42,585 nt of DNA from Gnetum montanum (taxonomy: Eukaryota; Streptophyta; Gnetopsida; Gnetales; Gnetaceae), in contig MNCI01020554.1 of assembly GCA_015680685.1 (NCBI GenBank), positions 39,039 through 81,623 on the forward strand. The letters are read 5' to 3'. The position numbers and the translations under genes were made by a program. The notes under the pieces are model-generated. The model was not told the DNA's origin, ran no database searches, and worked only from the letters and a program-made list of their open reading frames with translations. Shown piece by piece: positions 33,868-42,585 of this stretch (positions are counted from its first letter, which is position 1; every line of letters begins with the position of its first letter).

Positions 33868-36800
33868 TTACGCATTTCCTCTACTGCCATTATCACCAGT
33901 ATCTCTTAAGTCTAGATCCAGCCCTAATGGATCGTCCTCCAGTGGGCCGTCGTTTCTGGGAATTATTCTTTCACGAAGAATTTCCTCTTCATGAGGTCCT
34001 CGTTCTGGCACCGGCTCCACGGGAGGACGCTCTTCATCGCTACGTTCTTCCTCTTCCTCTGCTTCTGCTTCTTCCTCTGCATCTACTGCTTCCTCTGCTG
34101 ACTCTTCAGCTGGCTCGTCTTCTCTATCCTCTTATGGCATCTAGATACAAAAGAAGAAAGCATATTAGCAAGGCAAGCCTTGACAAAATAATCAGAGAAT
34201 TTAGATTTAGTCATGCAGAAACTCACTTGCGATGGCCCTGCTTCTGCAGCAAAGGGAAGCTTGTCCAGGCCAGCCCACAGGCGCTTCGTAATCTCTTCCT
34301 CCGTTAGATTTGGCCACACATCCTCTCCCAAGGCAGCTCCAGCCTTCACTTTCCCTTTCTCCACGCTAGTCCAGCGAGGCGAATCAAGGAAGAATGTAGG
34401 GACTATTCTCTGGCCCCCAGGGAGAGTCATCTCCCTTTCCGGAGACACACTTACAGTCACCTGCTTTTCAAACTTCTGGAAGGCTTCGAAAGCTCCGATG
34501 ATGTCCAGGAAAACTTCCAGAGATCGAGCCTTGAAGGCAGAATCACGGTAGAGCTCTATCTGCATCCACTGCTCTACCAACGCCCGATTGGTCTGTATGC
34601 TATTTTTGATGGTGGTCCAATAACGGGAGTAGTCGACAACAGCGGTACGCCAATCTTCATCCCCCATCGCCCGCGCCTGTAGGAAGTCGCACCGTGATCT
34701 TAGGTCTCCAACCTCTTTGGTCAGAGACTCAACCCTCTGTTCTGCTCTCTGCAGCCATTTCCAGAGGCTCTCATTGACGCCTTTACTCTCCCATAAGGAG
34801 CGTGTCAAGCGTAACGCACATTTACGCATTTCCTCATAAATGTGGCGTGGCACGGTTGCCCCATCAGATGGAGGCTCCACTGTGTCCAAATCAATGGGCT
34901 CCGTGGGATCCCATTGGAGGTGAGCTCCTAACAGAAACAATCATCAATATTGGTGACACATTATCACTATGTAATATCACAACCTTACTACAACCATAAC
35001 ATACCAGCTCTAGGTTCGACGCACTCTAGGCGCTCGATCATGTCACTGACAATGCCTTCCATGAAGGTAAATTTTTCAGGGAAGTCTCTCCACGCTCTGC
35101 TCACAGCGACAAACGTGGATACATCCTCTTCTCCTGTAGCGTAATCCAGTTAGAAACTTCATCTATTAACAGAATCCTGCAAACTTGCTAACACACTCAT
35201 TACCTCTACTGGTGACAGTGGCAACTTCACCAACATTTTCTGCCTCCTTTTCCTCTTCACGCACTTGAGTCTGTGCGTCGCTGGTTCCAGTGGCTGGGGC
35301 CTCCTCATGCACCAGGTTCTGTGCATGGCTCTCACTAACAGCTGGGGCATCTTCCTCCAAAACTGAGGCCCCTTCCCCACGAATTAGTACTACTGCCCCC
35401 GTCTCAGGGGTCAGCTCCTCTGCAATTTTCACTGGTCATATCACGATACCTTAGTATATCATTCCAAACCATCTAAATGAACATTGCGTAATGCAGTTTC
35501 TTCACACTTACCAGGCGGAGGCTTACTCCGCTGAACTTTGATCACCACAGTTCGGCCTGCGCCACTCCCAGGCTCGGCAGAAGCCTCGGTTATATGAAGC
35601 CTTTTACTCCGAGCTGCAGGTTCCACGATTTCCTCCACCAGATGTTTCCCTTGTGAGGCATCGCCAATGTAAGTAGGCATTATCCCGCCTACACTGTTGA
35701 CGCCTCGCAGCCGAGACGTCGCCAACCCCTTGGTTGTTATAGACAGTGACTCCCCAATCCCTTCCGGCGGATCCTGCCCACGGGTAGTGCTAAGGATATG
35801 GGTAATCCAGGCTTTGGACAGCTGATCTCGGTCTTGCTGCACCCAGACCCCATTTCTGTGGACGACCAGAAACTCAGCAAATCACCGAAGGCAAGCTATG
35901 AAGAAGGCGTAATGCACATTAAAATGAGACTCAAGCTTCTTGCGAAGCTTGATCATCTCGTTGCATAGCCCCTTAGCAAAATAGCTTGCCCAATTGAACT
36001 GGGTCCCCTCTTCCAGAACCTCTCGCATAATACAGGTCTATTCTATAGAAAAGAACTTCCCTTGCGAGAGAGTTTTGGGGAAGGTCTTGGCCCGGAAAAG
36101 GGGATAAATTGTCTTGGCAACGCCCATTTGGAATCTTTCGCAAGGAAACCCTTTAGGCTCCTTCGGGACCCTTACCCACTCCTCTAGCCACTACTGGAAG
36201 TCGAGGCTCCTCTTCACCTTCTCACTTACGGGAAGGCCATCCGAGGGGACGCCAAATAGGTCTGCGAAGAGCTGAGCATCAATGTTAAAGCTTACACGTA
36301 CCTGATGTACACGCATGCAAAAATGCTCTGCCTTTTCATTGAAGGAGTTGACCAGGGTCAGCATTTCACTGGCAGGGACATCAGGATTTGCAGCTAAAAA
36401 TAGATGCATTAGCCCCGCTGCTCGGATCTTGGTGGTCACCGCAACTGGGGCAGCCGAGTGGCCGAGCCAGCGTTGTGCGTCTTTGATGTCCCCGTAGCGG
36501 AAGAGGATGGTGCTCGCCTCGCGACCGAAAATCGTAAAGGTAATCTCCTGGGATTCCCTGACTGAACAGCGTAAAACACAAGTCAAACTAAAACATTATT
36601 ATGCAACGCTCATAATTTACAACTATACTACGCAATAATCAACCATACAACAGCCTTACCAGGTCCAAATGGCAAGGGAAATGACTGAAGGTTCCTCTGC
36701 ATGTCCTCAACGGTAAGGGGTTTGTCTAAGGTCCAGTCATCGTGCAGCCACCCGAGTGTCTGGCAATTCTCAAAGGCCTTAGCATAGCAGGTGGAGTACT

Positions 36801-37883
36801 CACGCATGTCGAAGCCAGTTTGCCCTAAAACACCAGCGCGCACGTTGCTAGTTGAAGTAAATGCCATTATTGCCATTTCGGCCCATGATAACGCATCTCC
36901 ATTTCCAACTAGCCTGTTGTCATGAATAAAAAACCTGTACCATACCACATAGGCTTATTTTACATTTTCCACATAGGCTTATCTTATACTTCACATCGAT
37001 AATAGACATATAACAAAAAAAATACAATTAACAAAATTTGCTTACCTGCCTGCGTAGTACACTGTGCCTTGTGGGTTCTGGAAATAGGTCGAGACATGGC
37101 GAGCCATGAACAACATGTTATATGCATGATAACAACTAAACTGGGCCATTTCCTAGATCCAGTTTAAGCATCTGAAGCCTTGGGCGCTAAGTTCTCGGTC
37201 CTCGGGATGACCCGTATTGATGGCCCCGTCTGTCAAGAAGGCCAGAATCCCTTGTGCAGAACCCACCAGCAGGTGCTCTAAAATGGCACCGGCGATATCG
37301 CCGGACAAATTAGACCACACAATGATGCTGTAGTTGCGCAGTAAGAACTGCAGAAACTCCAGCACACCCCGTCGAAACCATATGGCCTTCCCTTGCAACC
37401 GTGTTTGCCGGGGAGGGACATTAGGAACGATAGGGTTTATACAACACAAAACCCCGACAATATCCAAGACAATCAGAACAGGCTTTAGTGTAATGCTGTA
37501 CAGAAAACTCGAAACATAAATCAACGCCTAGATTTACATTTGTATCGTTAATATAGGAAACCTACAAACTACGCCTAATTATCCAGGCCGAATCGCCCAA
37601 ACCCTTCCAACAATGCAAGGTTTGTCCCTAACAACGGCGGTCGACACAACCCCATCAAACCCTTACATTAATCCGAGGTCCATAATTTGCAATCCACATT
37701 CACGCAAAAGATACTATGAAAAATAGACATTAAAACAAACATAAGCATGTAAGGAATGACCTACCGGTTCAAAGGCGTAGGGTCACGAACATCGACCACC
37801 GCCTGCGAAATGCGCTCCAGATTTTCTTGCACCTCATCGATTTTGGCCAATTTTGCATTCTTCCTTTTGGTTTTTGGTGCCAT
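33868..37883 (-). pseudogene. Antisense eight-exon gene carried inside element E
   Basis: Exons on the minus strand: 37883-37765, 37495-37046, 36934-36660, 36561-35512, 35431-35204, 35133-35005, 34927-34227 and 34140-33868. All seven introns (70-269 bp) are GT-AG and all junctions keep phase, giving 3225 nt = 1074 residues plus stop. Exon 1 is basic (MAPKTKRKNAKLAK). Exon 2 resembles a NIF/FCP1-like HAD domain: LIVLDIVGVL, FRRGVLEFLQFLLRNYSIIV, WSN, NTGHPEDRE. Exon 4 is helical and of unknown type. Exons 5-7 are Glu-rich and coiled-coil-like. Exon 8 is an acidic tail rich in EEEAEAEEEEE. Five in-frame stops (37155 TAG, 36193 TAG, 36040 TAG, 35884 TGA, 34134 TAA, first base given) break it. 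It could be a captured host gene or a lineage-specific antisense ORF. Its role is unknown. Confidence 0.75.
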
Positions 37884-38035
37884 TGTAACAGCTTCAGAAT
37901 TTTTCACCGTTTAGCACTTGCAAATCTTCGCAAAACCACATGCTCTAATCCTCTACTCTTTCTTCTCTCGCTCAGAAACAGTTACAAATTCGAATTCACA
38001 ACAGCCAACAACCCGTTCTCATCCAAAACTACTTA

Positions 38036-38042
38036 CTTATAT
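38036..38042 (-). promoter_or_regulatory. TATA-like box for the antisense gene
   Basis: ATATAAG on the minus strand, about 155 bp upstream of the ATG at 37883, in the 407-bp stretch shared by the antisense promoter and the sense 3' splice site. Downstream sequence is AG-rich (GAGCGAGAGAAGAAAGAG), like a plant 5' leader. Activity is inferred from position only. Confidence 0.4.
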
Positions 38043-38290
38043 GCGAGGATCACCGACTTGATATCTGATTTCAGCAGGACTTTCCTAAAACGGAACCCGA
38101 AAATCAAGATATTAATGCGGCTGATATCGCATGCTCCACTATCCAAAATGATGTTAAACTATCACATCTTATCGCCTCATAATCGGGTAGCATTGATTAC
38201 AGCCTGTTTACAATTTCGAACTTGAATTCACTTTCCACGTTTGACAACACTACGTCATCTTTCTCCTAATCATTTACACACTTTACGATT

Positions 38291-39351
38291 TTGCAGGACA
38301 GACGGCAAATGGATGCAACATTTTCAGCACCTTTAACTTTGATGGGCCCATACGGGAAGGTAGTTAGACAATTTAACTCCACGCTAGTAGACATTAACCC
38401 CCCTTTAGAAGACGTAACCATAGCCGCGTTAGAGACGTCCCCAGAATGGCCAGAACAGTCGACGCGCACGCTAGACCTGGAGGCTGGGGACATAACCGAA
38501 GACCCCCTCAATGAGGTCTCTATTGTTACACATAGGGGTAAAGCCAAAAAGCTTAAAATCAGTTCTTTATTAGACCAGAAACCACATGATTCCATAAAGC
38601 AGGTCCTGCAAGACAACATTACCGTCTTTGCATGGTCATACGAGGATATGCCTGGACTGGATCCCAGGCTAATCCACCATAACATTATCTTAGACCTGCA
38701 GATTAAAGCAGTTAGGCAAAAGGTACGGAAAATTAAGCCAGAGATCGCGCTAGCCGTGCGTGATGAAATCACCAAATTGTATCAGGTTGGTTTCATCTGT
38801 GCAGTTGATTACTTGGATTGGGTATCTAACATTGTAGTCGTCCCAAAGAAGACCGGAAGCATACGCATCTGCATAGACTTCCGGGATTTAAACAAGGATA
38901 CAATCAAAGATAACTTCTCGCTTCCGAGTATCGATCAACTAGTTGATACAAAAGCTGGGCATGCGCTTCTGTCCTTCATGGATGGCTTTTCGAGCTATAA
39001 TCAGATCCGCATCAACCCAGAACATCAATTGACAACAACGTTCATGACACCTTGGGGTACTTTCTGTTATACCATGATGCCTTTTGGTCTAAAGAACGCC
39101 GGAGCAACGTATCAACGAGCTATGACATACATCTTTAGCGATTACCTCTTAGGGAGACTGAATGATTATGTAGACGATATAGCTGTGAAGTCTTTAAAGT
39201 CTGAGGATCATTCAGAAGACCTGGAATTAGTCTTTAAAAGATGCTCCAAATACGAGCTCTGGCTTAACCCAAAGAAGTGCGTATTCAGAGTCAAAACTGG
39301 ACGCATTCTGGGGTTTGTGATGTCAGAAACCAGCATACGAGTTGACCCTGA
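38291..39351 (+). pseudogene. Reverse transcriptase of element E, N-terminal part
   Basis: One open frame without stops. A pre-RT segment ends in VFAWSYEDMPGLDP (38625-38665), followed by the RT: VVVPKKTGSIRICIDFRDLN, then FMDGFSSYNQI (38975-39010), MPFGLKNAGATYQRAM and the catalytic YVDDIAVKS (39167-39193), ending in LGFVMSETSIRVDP. The YVDD and FRDLN motifs and the AWSYEDMPGLDP lead-in are typical of Tat-lineage elements. The frame is cut after Asp-Pro at 39351 by the solo LTR G and resumes at 41789. The codons 39352-39376 belong to G. Confidence 0.9.
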
Positions 39352-39739
39352 TGAAACACCACTAATTCCAGTTTAACACTTTGAATGTTTCTAAGTTTTA
39401 AAAATGAAGATCTTGGTCATGGTATACAATGACCATCAAAGAATATGACCGGTGAGGGCCTGTTCAGTGACAGCACGTCTGTAGGGAAGCTTCACCTCCA
39501 GAACAAGAATTTTTATTTGATACTCTTGCCAAACAGAAGGAGATTATGCTAGGAAATCATGGTCGAGTGGTTCAGGAAAAATAACATCTTAACAGTAATT
39601 CTTCTGGCACTGGACAACCTTATCAAAACCAGGCACTACCAACCAATGCATTTGGTTCTTCTGGCAATCATCACATAACCAGCAAAGCACAAATTTTACA
39701 GGAACTGAAAATGCCAAAGCATCCATAACTTTGAAAGCG

Positions 39740-40640
39740 CTGTTGCTTTTCTCTCTGCTACCGCTACTTTTCTCTCTGCTGGCGCTGTTTTGTCTCTGCC
39801 GCACCGCCACTTAGCGTCGTCCGTCGACTACCACGTTGCTGTGCACATGGTTGCCGCGTCACTGTTCCTCTGTGCTCCGGCTGATTCCTCCGCCTTTTGC
39901 TGTGCTACCACTCCTACGGTTTCTACCATTGCTAACTCCTGTGCTGCCGCGCCGCGTTGCTGCTCCCTTCTGTCTGCTGCATCGCTGCTCACTCCTACGC
40001 TGCCGCGTCACTGCCTGGTCCCCCGCTGACTCTCGTACTACCTGCAACCATGCTGCCTCTGTGCTCCCGCTGACTCCTGCGCTGCCTACCATGTCGACGT
40101 CTCGCCGCTGCTGCATCACCGTCTTCTACCCCGCCACGTGGTTATCTCTTCTCCTGCTGTGCCGTCGCCGTCTGTACTCCCTCTGCGTTGTTCCTCCTGC
40201 GCTTGTAGCGTCGCCACTCCTCTTGTGCTCGCCGCGTCGCTGTCTCCCGTTGTCGCCGCCCCTCTTCTGCGCCTGCCGCTGATTATTTTTTGTTTGTCGC
40301 GCTGCTGCTCGTCCGCACTGCAGTTTCTGTTGGAGCCCTTGCTTTGTGTTGCCGCTGCCACCTTGCTTTGTGTTATCTGCCGCTGTGCTGCTGTTTCATG
40401 CCATTTCTGCTCCCGCTATCTTCTGCTGCCGCCGCTGCTGTTCTCTCTGCTGCCGTTGTTTCCTGCCTGCCATCGTTGTCCTCCACCGACTACCACGTGC
40501 CTCCTGCACAGAAAGCAGCTGCTCCCGCTGCTGTGCCTGCCACCCCTCTGCTTGCCCCGCTGCTGGCCGCGTTGCCTGCTGCGTCGCTGTTTCTGTCCGC
40601 TGCGTTTTTGTTCCACCTCTGCCGCAATTCAGACACTGCA
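39740..40640 (+). repeat. Pyrimidine-rich degenerate repeat in U3 of solo LTR G
   Basis: About 900 bp of C/T-rich, CpG-rich sequence with endlessly varied CTGCTGCCG, GTCGCTG and TCTCTGCTG words. It leaves several long open frames on both strands (up to 195 codons, for example 40138-40725) because stop codons are rare in such sequence, not because it codes. No protein family is visible in any frame. Confidence 0.7.
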
Positions 40641-41156
40641 ACCAGAATTTGTATTCTTCCTTTTCAGAAACAAAGCCCAACTGCACAGTTGGAAACTCTT
40701 CCAATGTTTACGTCTTCGGCTATAATCTCATGCTGGCGCATGCGGAGGCTGTGAATATCTACCGCCAAAAATATCAGAGATTCCAAGGAAAAGTACGACT
40801 TTCTCTCAGACGTGGAATTTGTTCCAATTCTGAAGGGTTTGTCCGAGGACACGGGGTGATTGATTTCGTCCAAGAACGATGAGCTGAATTAGCTTCTGCA
40901 ATTTAGATTGAATACTTTTTCGATGGTGGCAAAAGATGTTGGAGCCAAAGCTAATCTTTCCAGATTCTCTTTTTTAAATTTTCTTTAAATTTTTATTAAT
41001 TAAGAGCTTGTATTTCTTAATTTATTTGTATTTTATGGGCTGGAATGACCCATAAGTTGTAAAATACATTGAACCTGGTCAAGGAAGGCAAATTGCCAAC
41101 ACACATCCAACTCATGTACAACTTTCCAGCATAGATACATTGAACCTGGCCAAAGC

Positions 41157-41193
41157 AAACCCTAGCCAAAACCCTAGCCCAAACCTATAAATA
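41157..41193 (+). promoter_or_regulatory. Two teloboxes and TATA box of solo LTR G
   Basis: AAACCCTAG occurs at 41157-41165 and 41169-41177, and TATAAATA follows at 41186-41193. Telobox motifs (AAACCCTA) are known plant promoter sites bound by TRB-type Myb proteins. The pair ends nine bases before the TATA box. Confidence 0.6.
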
Positions 41194-41788
41194 CCCTACT
41201 AATTCACACAAATTGGGGGGAGAGGAACAAGGAAGCAAGAGAAGCAAAGCAAAAGCAGCAAGAAGGAGAAGAAGATTGGAAGAGGCAAAGATTGGAGAAA
41301 TTGGCGATTCCGAAGGAGGATAGAACTTGCAATCCTTGGGCACTCGGCACATCCGATTTTTGGTTTTCAAGTTCTTCTCACATCGTCACATCATATCCTT
41401 CCGGGGCTAGGCGTTTGACTTTCCATTCACACTTATGCAACTACGCTTTGACCGGTGCACATTTTTCTAAAATAATATAATACAGTTTCATTATTGCCTC
41501 CCATTTACATTATTTAGTTCTGTTTATGCTTTACAAATATAACTTTGTTCATACTTCATTCATAATCCTACACGCTTTATTTACATTTCGTATCATTGTT
41601 TACATTCCATTTACATTCTGTTTACGATAACCCTAGCGCTGGCCGTAGCTTACGCTCAGGGAAGTCCTTGGTTGATTTGCGTGCAAACCATCCAAGGCAC
41701 TCTGCCTTCGTTCCCTTTTCCAGCTTGCCCTCAAGCGAAGGTAGGGTCAGCTGTGGCTGCCTGACCGATGATTTAGGTCAGTACACTT

Positions 41789-42134
41789 GATAAGGTCAAA
41801 GCCATTGTCGAGTTAACGCCTCCTACAGACCTCAAGCAATTACGCGGGTTACAGGGACGCTTACAGTTCATACGTTGATTCATCTCGAGATTAACCGACA
41901 AGCTACACCTTATGCAGCACTTGCTGAAAAAGGGGGTTAATTTCGAATGGACCGATGATTGCCAATGTGCGTTTGACAGCTTAAAACAAGAACTGCAACA
42001 TTTGCCGACGGTTTTCCCACCACAAAGGGACTTACCATTTTACATTTACCTCGCGACTTCGGACGTAGCGTTAGCAGCNTTGTAAAAACAACATTCTTAG
42101 GGGCATTACGCACAACCTATACGAGAGTAGGAAA
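41789..42134 (+). pseudogene. RT C-terminal part and start of first RNase H of element E
   Basis: The frame resumes after the LTR G target site with DKVKAIVELTPPTDLKQLRG, the thumb/connection region, and continues through NFEWTDDCQCAFDSLKQEL to YIYLATSDVALAA, the start of the first RNase H domain. A TGA at 41876-41878 breaks it where family members usually have Arg. The sequence has an ambiguous base (n) at 42079, then two stops. After GHYAQPI (about 42100-42117) most of the first RNase H (roughly 70 residues by comparison with related elements) is missing. Confidence 0.8.
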
Positions 42135-42585
42135 ATCGCTCGCTGGAAGACTATCATGGCAGAATTCGATCTACATTATATTGGCCAATGTTCTACGAAA
42201 GGCCAAGCGATAGCTGACCAGTTAGTAACGTCACCAATTAACAATTAGGTGACTATAGAACTAGAATTCCCTGATGAACATGTACATAGTTTAAGCCCTG
42301 TCTTGACAGGCCCCGAGGCGACGTTGCATTTCGACAGAGCCTCAACCGCGAAAGGTGGCAGCACCGCCACCATTATTACACTATCACCTGAGGATGTGCT
42401 TCTTCATGCTTATCGCTTGACCTTCCCTTGTACGAACAATATGGCAGAGTACGAGGGGCTCCTCAGGGGGTTACTAATTGCCAGCGAACTTGATGTTCGA
42501 CACCTGGCGATTAGGGGCGATTCGATGCTTGTCATAAATCAGATCACAGGAGTCTATGCCTGCAAGGTGGTACATTTGCAGCCCT
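42135..42585 (+). pseudogene. RNase H tail and archaeal-type second RNase H of element E (partial)
   Basis: In a new frame, IARWKTIMAEFDLHYIGQ and KGQAIADQLVTSP form the usual end of the gypsy RNase H region, followed by one TAG (42246-42248). A second RNase H domain then reads LHFDRASTAKGGSTATI, FPCTNNMAEYEGLLRGLL and LAIRGDSMLVINQI. The catalytic Asp (HFD), Glu (AEYE) and Asp (GDS) are all kept; DGAS has become DRAS. This second RNase H is a mark of the Tat lineage. The window ends inside it. Confidence 0.85.

Larger units (their letters stand above)
33113..38296 (+). other. Candidate sense intron between protease and RT of element E
   Basis: The RT frame opens right after TTTACGATTTTGCAG, a good 3' splice site ending at 38296, and the first codon (GAC, 38297) is at phase 0. 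In the gag-pro frame the phase-0 donors AAC|GTAAAG (33113) and TAC|GTAATG (33101) lie near the end, before the stop at 33149. Either joins protease to RT in frame. Ogre elements are known to have an intron at this place. Which donor is used, and whether this copy is spliced at all, is inferred. The intron contains the whole antisense gene. Confidence 0.5.
39352..41785 (+). mobile_element. Solo LTR G (2434 bp) inserted in RT of element E
   Basis: It starts TGAAACACC and ends CAGTACA. The flanks are CCTGA (39347-39351) and CTTGA (41786-41790), a 5-bp target duplication with one C/T difference. Removing the insert and one flank restores the RT frame across Asp-Lys-Val-Lys. There is a single TATA box (41186-41193) and no second copy of the terminal sequence, so it is a solo LTR and not a two-LTR element. 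Shared ends and TATA context with the LTR of E place it in the same broad lineage, but the U3 is quite different. Confidence 0.85.
27534..42585 (+). mobile_element. Element E: Tat/Ogre-like Ty3/gypsy element, 5' part
   Basis: Order: 5' LTR (27534-29119), tRNA-Arg primer site (29126-29143), gag-protease (29363-33151), a 5.1 kb region holding a minisatellite and an antisense multi-exon gene, reverse transcriptase (38291-39351 and 41789-42078), and an archaeal-type RNase H (42135-42585). Integrase and the 3' LTR lie past the window. The tRNA-Arg site, dual RNase H, a separate gag-pro frame with an intron before RT, and large size are Tat-lineage (Ogre) traits. Base composition is clearly less A+T-rich than in the Athila-like copies, and only substitutions break the gag-pro frame. 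E therefore looks younger than the copies to its left. Confidence 0.85.

Noticed and set aside
40138-40882. Long overlapping open frames on both strands (up to 195 codons) as candidate genes
   Set aside because: They follow from pyrimidine-rich, stop-poor sequence in the U3 of a solo LTR; no start context, domain or codon pattern supports coding.
39352-41785. Complete small non-autonomous element with two LTRs
   Set aside because: There is only one TATA box, and the terminal sequence is not repeated inside, so a solo LTR fits better.

Overview
The window is plant nuclear DNA made almost entirely of nested, decayed Ty3/gypsy LTR retrotransposons. I find no intact single-copy host gene, tRNA or rRNA. 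The signs are plant-type tRNA-Asp and tRNA-Arg primer sites, Tat-type pol with a second RNase H, plant teloboxes, high A+T in the old copies, and stops that look like cytosine deamination. A large-genome plant such as a gymnosperm fits, but the species cannot be told from sequence alone.

Left part, 1-27.5 kb: at least five pieces of one Athila-like family, in both orientations. Piece Z (+, 1-2668) is the 3' end of an element. Its LTR ends exactly where the 3' spacer of element A begins, so Z appears inserted in A. Element A (-, 2669-10119) keeps its 5' LTR, a tRNA-Asp primer site, gag, protease, reverse transcriptase, RNase H and integrase, all broken. A in turn interrupts the 3' spacer of element C (+, 10120-15883), which keeps an extra ORF (ORF3) and its 3' LTR. 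Element D (-, 16241-about 17690) keeps only an LTR and the end of ORF3. Element B (-, 20804-27533) keeps both LTR ends, integrase, spacer and ORF3 but has lost gag to RNase H. Bases 17.7-20.8 kb are unexplained A+T-rich DNA.

Right part, 27.5-42.6 kb: element E (+) is a younger Tat/Ogre-like element inserted in the 5' LTR of B. It has a 1.59 kb LTR, a tRNA-Arg primer site, a 1263-codon gag-protease frame with nine stops but no frameshift, reverse transcriptase, and an archaeal-type RNase H cut by the window end. A 2.43 kb solo LTR (G) sits inside its reverse transcriptase, with a near-perfect 5-bp target duplication.

The most notable feature is inside E. Between protease and reverse transcriptase lies an antisense gene of eight exons (37883 down to 33868) whose seven GT-AG introns all keep phase, giving a 1074-residue frame broken by five stops. 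It lies wholly within a phase-compatible sense intron (about 33113-38296) and has its own TATA-like box. Exon 2 resembles a NIF/FCP1-like phosphatase domain. Its antisense orientation would keep its introns intact through retrotransposition.
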